A stretch of 64,000 bases of DNA, taken from contig JAOMCX010000001.1 of assembly GCA_028345195.1 (NCBI GenBank), forward strand, positions 124,683 to 188,682, written 5' to 3'. Each line of letters starts with the position of its first letter. Within the stretch, counting starts at the first letter, position 1. The notes beneath the pieces were generated by a model. That model ran no database searches and was not told where the DNA came from. It saw only the letters and a program-made list of their open reading frames with translations. The position numbers and the translations under genes were made by a program. Of the stretch, positions 26,690-35,975 are shown piece by piece. Origin of the DNA: Candidatus Nitrosopelagicus sp. (GTDB lineage: Archaea > Thermoproteota > Nitrososphaeria > Nitrososphaerales > Nitrosopumilaceae).

Positions 26690-28257
26690 TAGTTATCTGA
26701 CAATATGCTTAATACTCTATTAGGAATATCTGGTAACCTACTCACTGCTAAGACTTTATCATAACCTAGATATTTCAAATTATTTGCAATTGATGTTGCA
26801 CTAAATGTGTCTCTACCTACCCCAATTGCAGTCATTTTAATTCCTAATGTTTTGTATGACTTTAGTATTAATTTGGCAGCATTTGGATCTGCTGGTTCTC
26901 CATCAGATAATGTCAGGAAAATATCTGGTTTTTTTGATGTTAAAACTGGAAGCATTCTATCATATACTTCTGCTAGAGGTGTTCCTCCGTTGGCAGAAAT
27001 TTGTGCTAATCTTTTGGCTGCTGAATTATTCCATTTCATTTCTGCGGGTTTTATCAACCAGCAAACTACCTGTCTATCCACTGTATTGAATGCATATACT
27101 GAAAAATTTACCTTTAGAAAGGCCAATACCTCACATAATCCAATTGTTGCTTTTTTGTACTCTATTTGTTGTTCGGACATACTTGAAGAATGATCCAGTA
27201 AAATTACAATTCTTGATTTTATTGATTTTTTAACATCTGTGATGAATGGTTTATGAAATCCTTCAAGATACGTTTCTTCATCAAATTCTTCACCTGAATC
27301 GACATGCTCTTCTTTCCATCCTGTTTTCCATTCACGGAATCTATTTTTTAAATTACTTATCAAATCTTGATCATAAATTTTTGTTTCATCGACATTTGTT
27401 GGATTTGGTATTTGAATTCCAATAGTTTCGGGCATCAATCCTTTATTTTCATTCTTCTTAGTCTCGTCTTTAATTAAATCAAATTCTTTAGCAATTTCTA
27501 ATCCTGCCATAGCTCTGTTTGGATCTATTTTTCCTAATTCCGATTCAAGATTTTTTGTAATTTTTTGTACCGCTTTTTCAAAATCTTGTGGTGTAACCAT
27601 CATTCCAGGTCCTTTCATTGGTACTGATAGTGGAATTGTAATCAATGGATCAATATCTAATATGGTTAAAATTTTTGGAATATGTTTTTCTATCCACTCT
27701 GTTCCGTAATCATTTTTTAATGCATCTTCTAGAATTTCCTTTGCAAATTCTGAGGCTTTTACTATGCGGTCGAAGTGACTTGGTTGCATTTCTCCTTTTA
27801 CATCGCCAAACAAAAAATATTGGTAAAATCCTTCAACAATTTTTGATTTTCCTAAAAGATCACCTAAAGATGGTCTGTAAGTCCACTGCCAAGCATAATT
27901 AAAAATTAATTCTTCATCCATTCCTTGCCAAACTTTTCTTCCAACTAATTCGATTCTACGTCTTTCAATTGAATTTAATAAAAATCCAAACGCATGATCA
28001 TTAGATAAAATTTTTTCACAATTTTTTATCTTCATACTTTCATACCATGCAGCAGTTCTAAATTGTCTATATTTAGAAAACTCATCTCCATTGTAATCTA
28101 TTACTGGGGTAAGAATCACTTTGTTTTCTTTAATTCTAGTTTCATTGACTTTCTTTGGTGACATTGTCACAATGATTTTGTCATTTTCAGACCATCGTCT
28201 TATTAAAAATGTAGAAATTTCAATTAATGTATCATTTCTTAGTGCAACTGATGACAT
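26689..28257 (-). CDS. von Willebrand factor A domain protein (CoxE-like)
   Basis: The 522-residue protein has an approximately 330-residue helical N-terminal part (RTAAWYESMKIKNCEKILSND region) and a C-terminal vWA domain with MIDAS residues DHSSS (about residue 354), a Thr in GGTPLAE and Asp in LSDGEPAD. Such proteins pair with MoxR AAA+ ATPases to insert metals or remodel client complexes, as CoxD/CoxE or NorQ/NorD do. It is coupled by TAATG to the AAA+ gene upstream and the CWC gene downstream. The client is unknown. Confidence 0.9.
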   Translation of the reverse strand: MSSVALRNDTLIEISTFLIRRWSENDKIIVTMSPKKVNETRIKENKVILTPVIDYNGDEFSKYRQFRTAAWYESMKIKNCEKILSNDHAFGFLLNSIERRRIELVGRKVWQGMDEELIFNYAWQWTYRPSLGDLLGKSKIVEGFYQYFLFGDVKGEMQPSHFDRIVKASEFAKEILEDALKNDYGTEWIEKHIPKILTILDIDPLITIPLSVPMKGPGMMVTPQDFEKAVQKITKNLESELGKIDPNRAMAGLEIAKEFDLIKDETKKNENKGLMPETIGIQIPNPTNVDETKIYDQDLISNLKNRFREWKTGWKEEHVDSGEEFDEETYLEGFHKPFITDVKKSIKSRIVILLDHSSSMSEQQIEYKKATIGLCEVLAFLKVNFSVYAFNTVDRQVVCWLIKPAEMKWNNSAAKRLAQISANGGTPLAEVYDRMLPVLTSKKPDIFLTLSDGEPADPNAAKLILKSYKTLGIKMTAIGVGRDTFSATSIANNLKYLGYDKVLAVSRLPDIPNRVLSILSDN

Positions 28258-29060
28258 TAGCTCTCATACATGGATGTAATAATGTCATTAACTTTCTGTA
28301 ATTCAATATTTCCCCATTGTGCATAGACATTTCCAAAAACTATTTCAGCTGCTTTCTTTGGTGACATATCTCCATCAATCAACTTTGCATATGCTATAGT
28401 TTCTCTAAGTGATGGTGAATAGTATAATTCTTCAACTGATGCTGCTTGCCTCAGTGTGTTTGCAAGTTTAATTCCTCTTTGTAATGCTTCATCATCTGCT
28501 TCCGGAACATGTTTTTTCACAATTTCAAGTTCTTTTTCTTCAGGTGGATAGTCCATTCTTAATCTGATAGGAAATCTACTCAATAGTTGTGGCGGTAATT
28601 CTTTTGTTCCGACATGGTTTAATGGATTAATTGTTGCTATCACAAACCATGATTTGTTTGCTGTTACAACCTCTCCACCAGATTCTTTCAAAACTACTTG
28701 TCTTCTGTCATCCAATGCTTCATCTAATCTTAATAAGACATCAGGCTCAGCTGCATTAATCTCGTCTAGATATAGCATGTCTCCTTCTTTCATTGATTTT
28801 ATCAAAATTCCTTCATTAAATTCGATATTTCCTTCTGAAAGACTCTTTGAACCTACAAGATGACTTTCTCTAGTTCTCAAACTAAAATTAATTGATTCTA
28901 GTTTCATTGATTGTTTTTTTGCAAATTCTCTAACTAGAGTTGTTTTACCTGTACCTTTTGGACCTATTACAAGTACAAAAATTCCTTGCTCATGGGCTTT
29001 CTCCAAAATCTCAAATGCATTACTCCAGTCTAAATATTCTGGAGTACTATCTTCCATCAA
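28257..29060 (-). CDS. MoxR-type AAA+ ATPase
   Basis: The 267-residue ATPase has Walker A GPKGTGKTTL (residues about 33-42), Walker B DMLYLDEINAAEP, sensor-1 ATINPLNHVGTKELPPQLLSRF with the arginine finger, and a C-terminal lid. It resembles MoxR/CbbQ/NorQ chaperone ATPases working with a vWA partner, here the next gene with which it shares the TAATG overlap. Its promoter probably lies in 29061-29085. Confidence 0.92.
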   Translation of the reverse strand: MMEDSTPEYLDWSNAFEILEKAHEQGIFVLVIGPKGTGKTTLVREFAKKQSMKLESINFSLRTRESHLVGSKSLSEGNIEFNEGILIKSMKEGDMLYLDEINAAEPDVLLRLDEALDDRRQVVLKESGGEVVTANKSWFVIATINPLNHVGTKELPPQLLSRFPIRLRMDYPPEEKELEIVKKHVPEADDEALQRGIKLANTLRQAASVEELYYSPSLRETIAYAKLIDGDMSPKKAAEIVFGNVYAQWGNIELQKVNDIITSMYES

Positions 29061-29100
29061 AGTATAATTGTTTGATCTTGTACTTTATTTAAGACTAGAT

Positions 29101-30564
29101 CTATTCTGCGAATGATGCTATCTTAGCAAATGATTCATCTAATGTTTTATGTAACTTTTTATTCCAATCATCAAATCCGGATGGATCTTTTGGATAGTTA
29201 TTGTAATGTTCAACAAGCCATTGATTTTGACCTGATGTATACTTGAGACCACTTGCAACTGTTTTATTCATTGCTCCTCTAATTATCATTCCTAGCTTAC
29301 CAAGACCTGAAAAGTCTGGATGTTCTCCTTTACTTATTGATTCAACATCTAAGTTACCTAGGAAATGTTTCATTCCGTAACTAATTTGTTCATTTGTCAT
29401 TGTTTGTACTAATCTTCTGAATAATTCTAAACCAGCTGTTTTGTAACCATACTCTTTAATGAAATCAATATTGTATTGCCACAAACTTGCTTCTGAAACA
29501 TCATTAGCTTCAATTGACTGTGTAACATTATTTCCAATAATTGTTCCTGCAATAAGTGCTGGTCCAATTCCTCCTGCATCTATTGGTTTAGGCATCCATG
29601 CTGAATCTCCAACTAACATGTATCCTCCTGAAACCATACAATCATTTTGTCTTCGTACTGAAACTGAAGAAATTCCTGAATTGTTATGTTGATCCATTTC
29701 ATCTTCTGAAAGTTTTGGATTTGCAAGAACTGGATTTCTTTCTAGATACTCTTTCATCAATGAACCAACATTGTCTTTTTTTCCTAGTCTGTTGTTTCGT
29801 TTATCTAAGTGTGTTTTTTCAACACCTAATCCTATGTTAACTTTGTTGTCAGCTTTTGGAAAAACCCATCCATATCCTCCAGGTGCAATGTCTTGGTCTA
29901 AATGAATTATACAATAATCTGGATCAAATTGTGTTAAATCTTCTTTGCCTGGTTCAAAATACATGATGTGTCTTCCAGTGGTTTCTACATCTGTTCTGTC
30001 TATCTCTCTCTCAACTTTTGTAGAATTTTGTAATCCATTTCTTAATTTCGATGTAATTCCCATTGCATCAACTACTAATTTTGCAGTTTTTTTGTATGGT
30101 TGTTTTGTTTTGTTATCTGTTCCTTGTATGCCCACAACTTGTTGTCCGTCATAGATTAATCCTGAAAGAGAAACTTCAAACTCAAATTCAACTCCCATTT
30201 TTCTCGTTCTTGCATTTTGAATTTCTGGAAGTTTTTGTCTATTTAGCATATATCCTGCTCCATCAAATGGAATGGCTGTCTCATTATCTGGTGAAAATGC
30301 CATGACTCCTTTTACATCATGTTCAATTTCTGGTCGTGTCCAAGGAACCTTGATTCTCTCAGTCATGAAGTCTACTGCTTCTTTTGAACATGCATCTCCG
30401 CATGTCCAACCTGCTCCGCCTTTTCTACCTGGTAATGTTTCTGGATTTCTATCTACTGAAAGAATTCTCAAATTTTGTTTTGAATAATATGAAATTGCTT
30501 GTGCAGCAATTGTTCCTGTTAATCCTCCACCTGCAACAATTACATCATAATCTGTTTCCAACAA
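29101..30564 (-). CDS. Geranylgeranyl reductase family flavoprotein
   Basis: The 487-residue FAD enzyme saturates geranylgeranyl chains of archaeal ether lipids (or a related isoprenoid). Seen: dinucleotide motif VIVAGGGLTGTIAAQ at the start, a Cys-containing GAGWTCGDACS, LVVDAMGITSKLR, the family signature PGGYGWVFPK near residue 230, and GDSAWMPKPIDAGGIGPALIAG. The exact electron donor is unknown (ferredoxin is used in some archaea). It follows the rps15-exosome operon after a gap holding a GC-rich segment. Confidence 0.9.
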   Translation of the reverse strand: MLETDYDVIVAGGGLTGTIAAQAISYYSKQNLRILSVDRNPETLPGRKGGAGWTCGDACSKEAVDFMTERIKVPWTRPEIEHDVKGVMAFSPDNETAIPFDGAGYMLNRQKLPEIQNARTRKMGVEFEFEVSLSGLIYDGQQVVGIQGTDNKTKQPYKKTAKLVVDAMGITSKLRNGLQNSTKVEREIDRTDVETTGRHIMYFEPGKEDLTQFDPDYCIIHLDQDIAPGGYGWVFPKADNKVNIGLGVEKTHLDKRNNRLGKKDNVGSLMKEYLERNPVLANPKLSEDEMDQHNNSGISSVSVRRQNDCMVSGGYMLVGDSAWMPKPIDAGGIGPALIAGTIIGNNVTQSIEANDVSEASLWQYNIDFIKEYGYKTAGLELFRRLVQTMTNEQISYGMKHFLGNLDVESISKGEHPDFSGLGKLGMIIRGAMNKTVASGLKYTSGQNQWLVEHYNNYPKDPSGFDDWNKKLHKTLDESFAKIASFAE

Positions 30565-30610
30565 AACATTGTCTATATCATGAATATTTAAAACATCATA
30601 ATAGCATAAT

Positions 30611-30664
30611 TGGGTCGGTTCGTCGCGGCGTCATCAGCGCTTGGCGCTCAGACTGGAGCGGCTT
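30611..30664. other. GC-rich segment, possible structured RNA
   Basis: About two thirds G+C over 50 bp (34 of 50 bases at 30611-30660) inside an AT-rich genome, with an AGCGC-TTG-GCGCT hairpin at 30636-30648. It has no credible reading frame. On the minus strand a CTGA and a TGATGA flank the hairpin, like D' and C' boxes, but terminal C and D boxes are missing. It lies between two leftward genes. Confidence 0.35.
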
Positions 30665-30720
30665 TTATTTCCTCATTCCCTTCTTGAATTGCTTGTAAAT
30701 ATTATTAAATGATCTATGGA

Positions 30721-31137
30721 TCACATTTTCATTAATTCTTGATAAATTTTCTTTTTCTCATTTTTAACATAAACGGGGGTACTGATGTTAATTTTGATTG
30801 TATCTTCTTTTGATATTGTTAAAATTCCTGAAACTAGCTTTTGTTTACTTATACGTAAACTAAGACCTGAAGATGTTACAAAATTTTCAACATCATCGAA
30901 AATCTCCTGAAATTCATCTTTTTTCATTTTTGAGAAAAACAAACTAACAAAATTATGAGCAGATTTTCTTTTCAATTGTGATGAAATTAATAATATAGGG
31001 TTGTTAAAATGACCTGGAATTTGTTCAATTTGAAAATCTTTTTGTTCTATACCAAAATTTTCTTCTAATTTTTCTAAAACCTTATTCTCATCTTCTGTGG
31101 CATGAAGAATTAAATTAATTTTTACTTCTAATTGCAT
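30721..31137 (-). CDS. Exosome-associated RNA-binding protein (COG1325-like)
   Basis: The 138-residue protein has the alternating sheet/helix pattern of the archaeal RNA-binding family often annotated as a putative exosome subunit: KINLILHATEDENKVLEKLEENFG, GHFNNPILLISSQLKRKSA, FSKMKKDEFQEIFDDVENFV, SLRISKQKLVSGILTIS. It follows rps3ae by 15 bp in the rps15-DHH-pcc1-serS operon, the classic archaeal context for RNA-processing genes. Confidence 0.75.
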   Translation of the reverse strand: MQLEVKINLILHATEDENKVLEKLEENFGIEQKDFQIEQIPGHFNNPILLISSQLKRKSAHNFVSLFFSKMKKDEFQEIFDDVENFVTSSGLSLRISKQKLVSGILTISKEDTIKINISTPVYVKNEKKKIYQELMKM

Positions 31138-31152
31138 CTCTAAACCATCAGT

Positions 31153-31788
31153 TTAGTCTGCTTTTGGTTTTTTAGTTTTTGCTTCAAGCAAGACTGTTTG
31201 TGCTGATGCTGTCTTGATTAGTTTAACCTTCTCTAATCCTACATGTCTTAGTTTTATCACTTTTTTTGCAGCAGCCATAATGTCCGAATTTATTTTACCA
31301 TAACATGTCGCTTGAACGAATCCATCAATATCCATAGTTGGTACTGTTTTCTCTATCACATCTTTTGCAATTAGGCGTAATTGACGCTGTCTTGATGTGT
31401 TTAATTGTCTGTGTGTTAGAGCAATCATCTTGATTCTAAAAACATACTTGTCTTTTGTTTCAATGTCAATGTTGAAATTGACTTTAGAAGAACCTTTACG
31501 AATCAAACTCCTTAGAAATTCTTTTGAATACTCATATCTCTTGAAAACTGTTTTTGCCTTAGTATCATTGACCTCGTCAATTTGAAAAATTATTTTATAT
31601 TGATGTTGTGAAGGATCACCTTTGAGTATATCCCATAATGTAACTTCTAATATTCTACCTTTGGCATTTTCATCATCTGTAATTGGAACATATCCGATAT
31701 TGACATTGTTAAATGAATCTGGAGCTATAACATTTACCCATTTCTTTTCTTTCCACTTATCCTTAATCTTACGAGCTTTTCTGGCCAA
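31153..31788 (-). CDS. rps3ae: 30S ribosomal protein S3Ae (eS1)
   Basis: This is a small-subunit protein found only in archaea and eukaryotes. Seen: KIKDKWKEKKWVNVIAPDSFNNVNIGYVP near the start, GRILEVTLWDILKGD, FKRYEYSKEFLRSLIRKGSSKV, LTHRQLNTSRQRQLR. At 211 residues the length is normal. It lies 41 bp after serS and 15 bp before the COG1325-like gene. Confidence 0.95.
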   Translation of the reverse strand: MARKARKIKDKWKEKKWVNVIAPDSFNNVNIGYVPITDDENAKGRILEVTLWDILKGDPSQHQYKIIFQIDEVNDTKAKTVFKRYEYSKEFLRSLIRKGSSKVNFNIDIETKDKYVFRIKMIALTHRQLNTSRQRQLRLIAKDVIEKTVPTMDIDGFVQATCYGKINSDIMAAAKKVIKLRHVGLEKVKLIKTASAQTVLLEAKTKKPKAD

Positions 31789-31829
31789 TTATCTTGAACG
31801 ACTATTTTCTGAATATAAACTGTTCTAGA

Positions 31830-33092
31830 TTATATCATATTATCGCCAAAATATTTTTGTAAAACTTTTGGAATTTCTACATGTCCATCTTTAGTTTGGT
31901 TATTTTCTAAAATTGCAACCATTGTTCTTTCTATTGCTATCAAAGTACTATTCAAAGTATGTATGTACTTTGTATCCTCATTACTTTTATCTCTAAATCT
32001 TATCTTTAATCTTCTTGATTGATAATCAATGCAATTAGAACACGATACGATCTCTCTATACGCATTTTGCCCTGCCATCCATGCTTCGATATCATATGTC
32101 TTTGCTGAAACCTTGCCCATGTCACCACTTGATAATAACATCAGTCTATACGGGATCTCTAGTTTTTGATAAAATTCTTCTGTATTTTTTATCATTTTCT
32201 CATGTTCTTCCCATGATTCTTCTGGTCTGCAGAAAATGAATTGCTCAATCTTTTCAAATTGGTGAACTCTGAAAATCCCTTTCTGATCTTTTCCATGTGC
32301 ACCTGCCTCTTTTCTAAAACATGGACTAATTGATGCATATCTTAGTGGAATCTTAGAGCCTTCTAAAATCTCATCATAATACATAGAAGCAATTGCATGC
32401 TCTGATGTGCCAATTAAAAATAAATCCTCATCTTCTACTTTGTAGATTACATCTTCAAAATCATCTGCTATGACTGCTCCTTCCATGGATTGTCTGTTTA
32501 TCATGTATGGGGGTTGAATTAAATTATAATTTTTACCTGAAACAAAATCTAATGCGAATGCAGTTAGTGATTGTCCCAATTTCACTAATCCATCTTTCAA
32601 ATAATAAAATCTGGCTCCAGCTGTTTTTGATGCTCTCTCTAAATCTACAATATCTAATTCTAATCCTAAATCTATGTGATCTTTTACTTTAAAATCAAAT
32701 TTTGGGATTTCTCCCCATGTTCTAACTTGTTTGTTAAAAGTTTCATCTGATCCTTTTGGAACTGAATCATGTATCAAATTTGGTATTGAAAAAGACAAAT
32801 TATGATAGTCGTCATCCACTGTTTTCCGTGAATTCTCTAACTCATCTAATCTCTTTGATATTTCTCCCATTTCTTTCAATAATTCTGATGCATCATTTCC
32901 TGCTTTTTTCTCACTTCCAATTTTAACTGACATTTGATTTCTTTTCTGTCTTAATTCATCTGATTCCATCATCATTTCTTTTCGTATTTTATTCAATTCT
33001 AACATCTTTTCAAAATCGAATTTCACTGCTCTATCTTTTAACATCTGCTTAATTCGATCAGGTTCATCTCTGATTATTTTTGGGTCTAACAT
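31830..33092 (-). CDS. serS: Seryl-tRNA synthetase (bacterial/common type)
   Basis: The class II synthetase has the N-terminal coiled-coil tRNA arm (residues about 30-100: KEMMMESDELRQKRNQ and onward). Motif 2 lies in CFRKEAGAHGKDQKGIFRVHQFEKIEQF and motif 3 in TLNSTLIAIERTMVAILE. At 420 residues it is the common SerRS rather than the rare methanogen type. Its ATG overlaps the pcc1 stop by one base (TAATG). Confidence 0.96.
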   Translation of the reverse strand: MLDPKIIRDEPDRIKQMLKDRAVKFDFEKMLELNKIRKEMMMESDELRQKRNQMSVKIGSEKKAGNDASELLKEMGEISKRLDELENSRKTVDDDYHNLSFSIPNLIHDSVPKGSDETFNKQVRTWGEIPKFDFKVKDHIDLGLELDIVDLERASKTAGARFYYLKDGLVKLGQSLTAFALDFVSGKNYNLIQPPYMINRQSMEGAVIADDFEDVIYKVEDEDLFLIGTSEHAIASMYYDEILEGSKIPLRYASISPCFRKEAGAHGKDQKGIFRVHQFEKIEQFIFCRPEESWEEHEKMIKNTEEFYQKLEIPYRLMLLSSGDMGKVSAKTYDIEAWMAGQNAYREIVSCSNCIDYQSRRLKIRFRDKSNEDTKYIHTLNSTLIAIERTMVAILENNQTKDGHVEIPKVLQKYFGDNMI

Positions 33093-33334
33093 TATTTTAT
33101 TACCTCCATAGAAAGATTTACGTGTTCTAGTACTTCGTCAATTGTAGAAATTAATTTTCGTAAATCTCCTTCATTTGAAAAATAAAACACAAGTTGATTT
33201 TTCTTTTCATTAATTGTTAAACTTAATCCTTGAGGAAAATCAACATTATCTGGCTCTAATGCCTTTTCAATAACTTTGGCCTTCTCTTTAGAAATATCAT
33301 TGATTACTATTTCTATCTGGCATTTTGGTAACAT
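33092..33334 (-). CDS. pcc1: KEOPS complex subunit Pcc1
   Basis: This small dimerising subunit of KEOPS, the complex that makes t6A37 in tRNAs decoding ANN codons, has about 80 residues with strand-helix-strand pattern (KCQIEIVINDISKEKAKVIEKALEPDN, LVFYFSNEGDLRKLISTIDEVLEHVNLSMEV). I chose the ATG at 33334; a TTG at 33343 is also possible. It overlaps the end of the DHH gene by 38 bp and serS by one base. Co-location with rps15-DHH-serS is the usual archaeal neighbourhood. Confidence 0.88.
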   Translation of the reverse strand: MLPKCQIEIVINDISKEKAKVIEKALEPDNVDFPQGLSLTINEKKNQLVFYFSNEGDLRKLISTIDEVLEHVNLSMEVIK

Positions 33335-34718
33335 TGCTTTCAAGATAATCTAAAAATCCATCTAATTTGTCTTTAGTTATTTTTGCTCCTGCAGCAGCTT
33401 CGTGGCCTCCACCAATTCCGTTAAATTGTTCTGCACCTCCTCTCATAAGTTGACTGAGATTTATGGAATTTTTACAACTTGCAGATTTACGTGAGGAAAA
33501 TTTGATCGTACCCTCTGATCCATCTGTTCTTAAAATTACTATTTTTCCTGAATTTTTTGGAGATCCTGCAATTAATGATGAAATAGTGCCTGTCATTGTT
33601 TCTGGAACTAATCCTTCTGCATTTACCATAACACAATCTTCCATATTATTAGTTCTCCATCTCTCATTTGACAATACGTTCATGTAATCTCTAATCATAC
33701 TTCTATATTCTGACAAAATCTTCTCACCTTCTTGTAACATTGTATTTCTATCTCCCATACAAATTGCAATTCCAACTCCTGATTTGTTGATACGACCACA
33801 GGAATTCAACATGGTGGAGAACTCTCTTCCATCTCTCAAAAAACTCCTTTTTTCTTCATTTGGGAATGTGTATGTATATCCAATCAGCTCTTCCATTACC
33901 TGAGTAGCATTTTCTCCTTGAACAAATTTACTTATTGATTCGATAATACTTTGTTTTTCATCTTGCGTTAAATCTGCTGGAACTCTCCATCTTGCTCCAT
34001 CCTTGAGCTGAATTTTTGCATTTGTTAACATTGCAATACATGCATCTCGATTCCACGTCAATCCTTCAATAAATGGCTGAGATGTAAATGCAATTGCATC
34101 TGGCAGTGGCCTTGTTTCTCTACCTACTAATAGCAAATCTAAATCGACATTTACCAATCCTAATTTTTTTGCGGTTTCTACAATCTCTAGATTTTTTCCG
34201 GTGAATGCTTTTCTTTCACCTTGATCTTGTCTATCTCCTAGCGCTGATACTACTGCGACTCTAGACAAATCTTCGTTTTCATTATTTATTGCATTTGCTG
34301 CTAGATATGCCATTCCTCCGGCACAAATTTCGACTCCTCCATCCATTCCAAACTTCCATGCGTTTATCACCCGTTCATTATCCTTCTCATCTTCTGAAAT
34401 CTCATGATGATCTAACATGAGCCAATTATCTGATAATTTTTCATCAAGTAATTTTCCAAAACCTCCTCCCAAGTCGGTAATTACATGCAAATCTCTAGTT
34501 TCTTTCTGCATTTTGTCTACTAGATTTTCACTAAATTCATTAGTTGTTCTAACTGTACATTTTGCTCCATGTCTGATTAGCGCTTTTGAAATTATGGAGC
34601 CAGATGTTATTCCATCACAATCTATGTGAGTTGTAACAAGAATATTCTTTTTTGCTTTAACCGCATCTGAAATACGATCTGAAAAATTAGATAATGATTC
34701 TTCTAAAACTTTCCCCAT
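33297..34718 (-). CDS. DHH-family phosphoesterase (RecJ-like / GAN-like)
   Basis: The 473-residue protein has DHH motifs VTTHIDCDGITSGS (motif I), VITDLGGGFG and MLDHHEISEDE (motif III), and a DHHA1 domain near the end (FNGIGGGHEAAAGAKI). Archaeal proteins of this type are related to RecJ and to the GINS-associated nuclease; they act as 5'-3' exonucleases or nano-RNases. Its start overlaps the rps15 stop by one base (TAATG). Confidence 0.9.
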   Translation of the reverse strand: MGKVLEESLSNFSDRISDAVKAKKNILVTTHIDCDGITSGSIISKALIRHGAKCTVRTTNEFSENLVDKMQKETRDLHVITDLGGGFGKLLDEKLSDNWLMLDHHEISEDEKDNERVINAWKFGMDGGVEICAGGMAYLAANAINNENEDLSRVAVVSALGDRQDQGERKAFTGKNLEIVETAKKLGLVNVDLDLLLVGRETRPLPDAIAFTSQPFIEGLTWNRDACIAMLTNAKIQLKDGARWRVPADLTQDEKQSIIESISKFVQGENATQVMEELIGYTYTFPNEEKRSFLRDGREFSTMLNSCGRINKSGVGIAICMGDRNTMLQEGEKILSEYRSMIRDYMNVLSNERWRTNNMEDCVMVNAEGLVPETMTGTISSLIAGSPKNSGKIVILRTDGSEGTIKFSSRKSASCKNSINLSQLMRGGAEQFNGIGGGHEAAAGAKITKDKLDGFLDYLESNVTKMPDRNSNQ

Positions 34719-35167
34719 TACTCTAGTTGTGCTACTACAGACTTATATTTCCATTTTTGATCTATGTCACCATTTTTTTTGTAATGAGTTGATAATCTGT
34801 GAACTTTTGCCTCAACCAATTCTAAGGCTCTGGTATTTCTATTATCTGATTTATTTTCTTTTAGATGTTTTTGTAGATTTACTGCTTTCATCACAATATT
34901 GTTCAAATCTTCTGGAATTTCTGGCATCAACTTGTTTTCTTTTAATACGTCTGTGATGCTTTTGTTAATGATTGGTTTAACCAATGGAATTGCATGTTGA
35001 TCTCTTAACTTTAATCCAATTTGACTGGAAGTCATTCCTTCTTTTGCATATTTGATAATTAATGCTTCAATCTCTTCATTACTTTGTTTGACCCATTCTG
35101 GTTTTTTTGGATCGATAGGTCTGATTGAATGTGACTTTCCATGATTATGTGTGTGTAGTCTTCCCAT
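34718..35167 (-). CDS. rps15: 30S ribosomal protein S15 (uS15, archaeal form)
   Basis: The 149-residue archaeal/eukaryotic S15 (S13e) starts MGRLHTHNHGKSHSIRP and contains EALIIKYAKEGMTSSQIGLKLRDQHAIPLVK and the conserved core (VHRLSTHYKKNGDID). It heads the leftward operon rps15-DHH-pcc1-serS-rps3ae-COG1325, a conserved archaeal order. Divergent from the AmoY/AmoZ-type gene at 35261. Confidence 0.96.
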   Translation of the reverse strand: MGRLHTHNHGKSHSIRPIDPKKPEWVKQSNEEIEALIIKYAKEGMTSSQIGLKLRDQHAIPLVKPIINKSITDVLKENKLMPEIPEDLNNIVMKAVNLQKHLKENKSDNRNTRALELVEAKVHRLSTHYKKNGDIDQKWKYKSVVAQLE

Positions 35168-35260
35168 TTTCTTGCCTAAATTACGTACGAAATTAAATGT
35201 ATCTGGCTAAATTATTGAAAAAAGTTAAATAATAACGATAGTCAGCAATTGCAGATACAA

Positions 35261-35599
35261 ATGAACAAATCAATAGTATTAGGCGTACTTCTAGCAGGTG
35301 TTTTCTCACTGCCTTTAATGTTGGCTGGTCCAGCATTTGCTCAATACATGGGTAGTGGTGGAGACGGTGGTCAAGACGGTGGACATCCATCAATGTCTTT
35401 AGAGGCTACCTTAGAACTCGCAAAGAGAAAAGTTGACTATGCAGCAGATAATCCAGGTGCAGGATCTGGCACTCCATACATGGATGCTAACGGTGTACTA
35501 GGTGCATCTGCCATTGCAGCCGCAATCTTTGGTGGTATTGCTGGTGCCTTCTTCATAAGAGGAAGATCCGGAAAATATGCCAAACCAGGAACAGGATAA
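35261..35599 (+). CDS. Exported small protein with C-terminal helix; candidate AMO accessory subunit (AmoY/AmoZ type)
   Basis: I chose the ATG at 35261 (MNKSIVLGVLLAGVFSLPLM, signal ending ...PAFAQ); a TTG at 35249 is in frame. The mature part has a Gly/Asp-rich start (GSGGDGGQDGGH), helix SLEATLELAKRKVDYAADN, and one membrane helix (LGASAIAAAIFGGIAGAFFI) with a basic tail. Published proteomics of archaeal AMO found two extra small subunits, AmoY and AmoZ, whose genes are linked to amo genes in streamlined genomes. Position, size and topology fit; which of the two it might be is not decided. Confidence 0.7.
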   Translation: MNKSIVLGVLLAGVFSLPLMLAGPAFAQYMGSGGDGGQDGGHPSMSLEATLELAKRKVDYAADNPGAGSGTPYMDANGVLGASAIAAAIFGGIAGAFFIRGRSGKYAKPGTG

Positions 35600-35705
35600 T
35601 CTCCTTCCTTACTTCTTATTTTATTCCTAAACCACAGCATTGGCTGATCTCGGCTTATCATAATCAAAAAAAATCTTTATATCGACCTCTGAATTCAAAA
35701 TATTG

Positions 35706-35975
35706 ATGATTCCTGTATTCGGAACAATCTTGAGTATATTGTCTAGTCTGACCGGACAACTCGGTCCTAACTATGACCCACTATTCTTCGATGTTATGGT
35801 ATACATCTTTGGAACAATCATGTTCACAATATTCCTACTCGCACTGATTGCGTACTGGGTACGTATTCACGGATGGGGATACAAAGATAATCGTGAAAGA
35901 TGGGTTGATGAACTTGACAAACACTTTGAGAATGAGGGCATCGGTTTAATTCCTGATAACGGAAAATACTGGTAA
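35706..35975 (+). CDS. Small membrane protein near amo; candidate AMO accessory subunit (AmoY/AmoZ type)
   Basis: The 89-residue protein starts MIPVFGTILSILSSL (ATG at 35706; TTG at 35703). A short N-terminal hydrophobic stretch is followed by one strong helix (VMVYIFGTIMFTIFLLALIAYWV) and a conserved-looking charged tail (RIHGWGYKDNRERWVDELDKHF...DNGKYW). Codon use is like the amo genes, with more C-ending codons than neighbours, suggesting high expression. AMO-subunit role is inferred from location beside another small exported protein and the amo cluster. Confidence 0.7.
   Translation: MIPVFGTILSILSSLTGQLGPNYDPLFFDVMVYIFGTIMFTIFLLALIAYWVRIHGWGYKDNRERWVDELDKHFENEGIGLIPDNGKYW

Noticed and set aside
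30611..30664. Box C/D guide RNA
   Set aside because: CTGA and TGATGA are present on the minus strand, but canonical terminal C and D boxes are lacking; kept only as unexplained GC-rich island.
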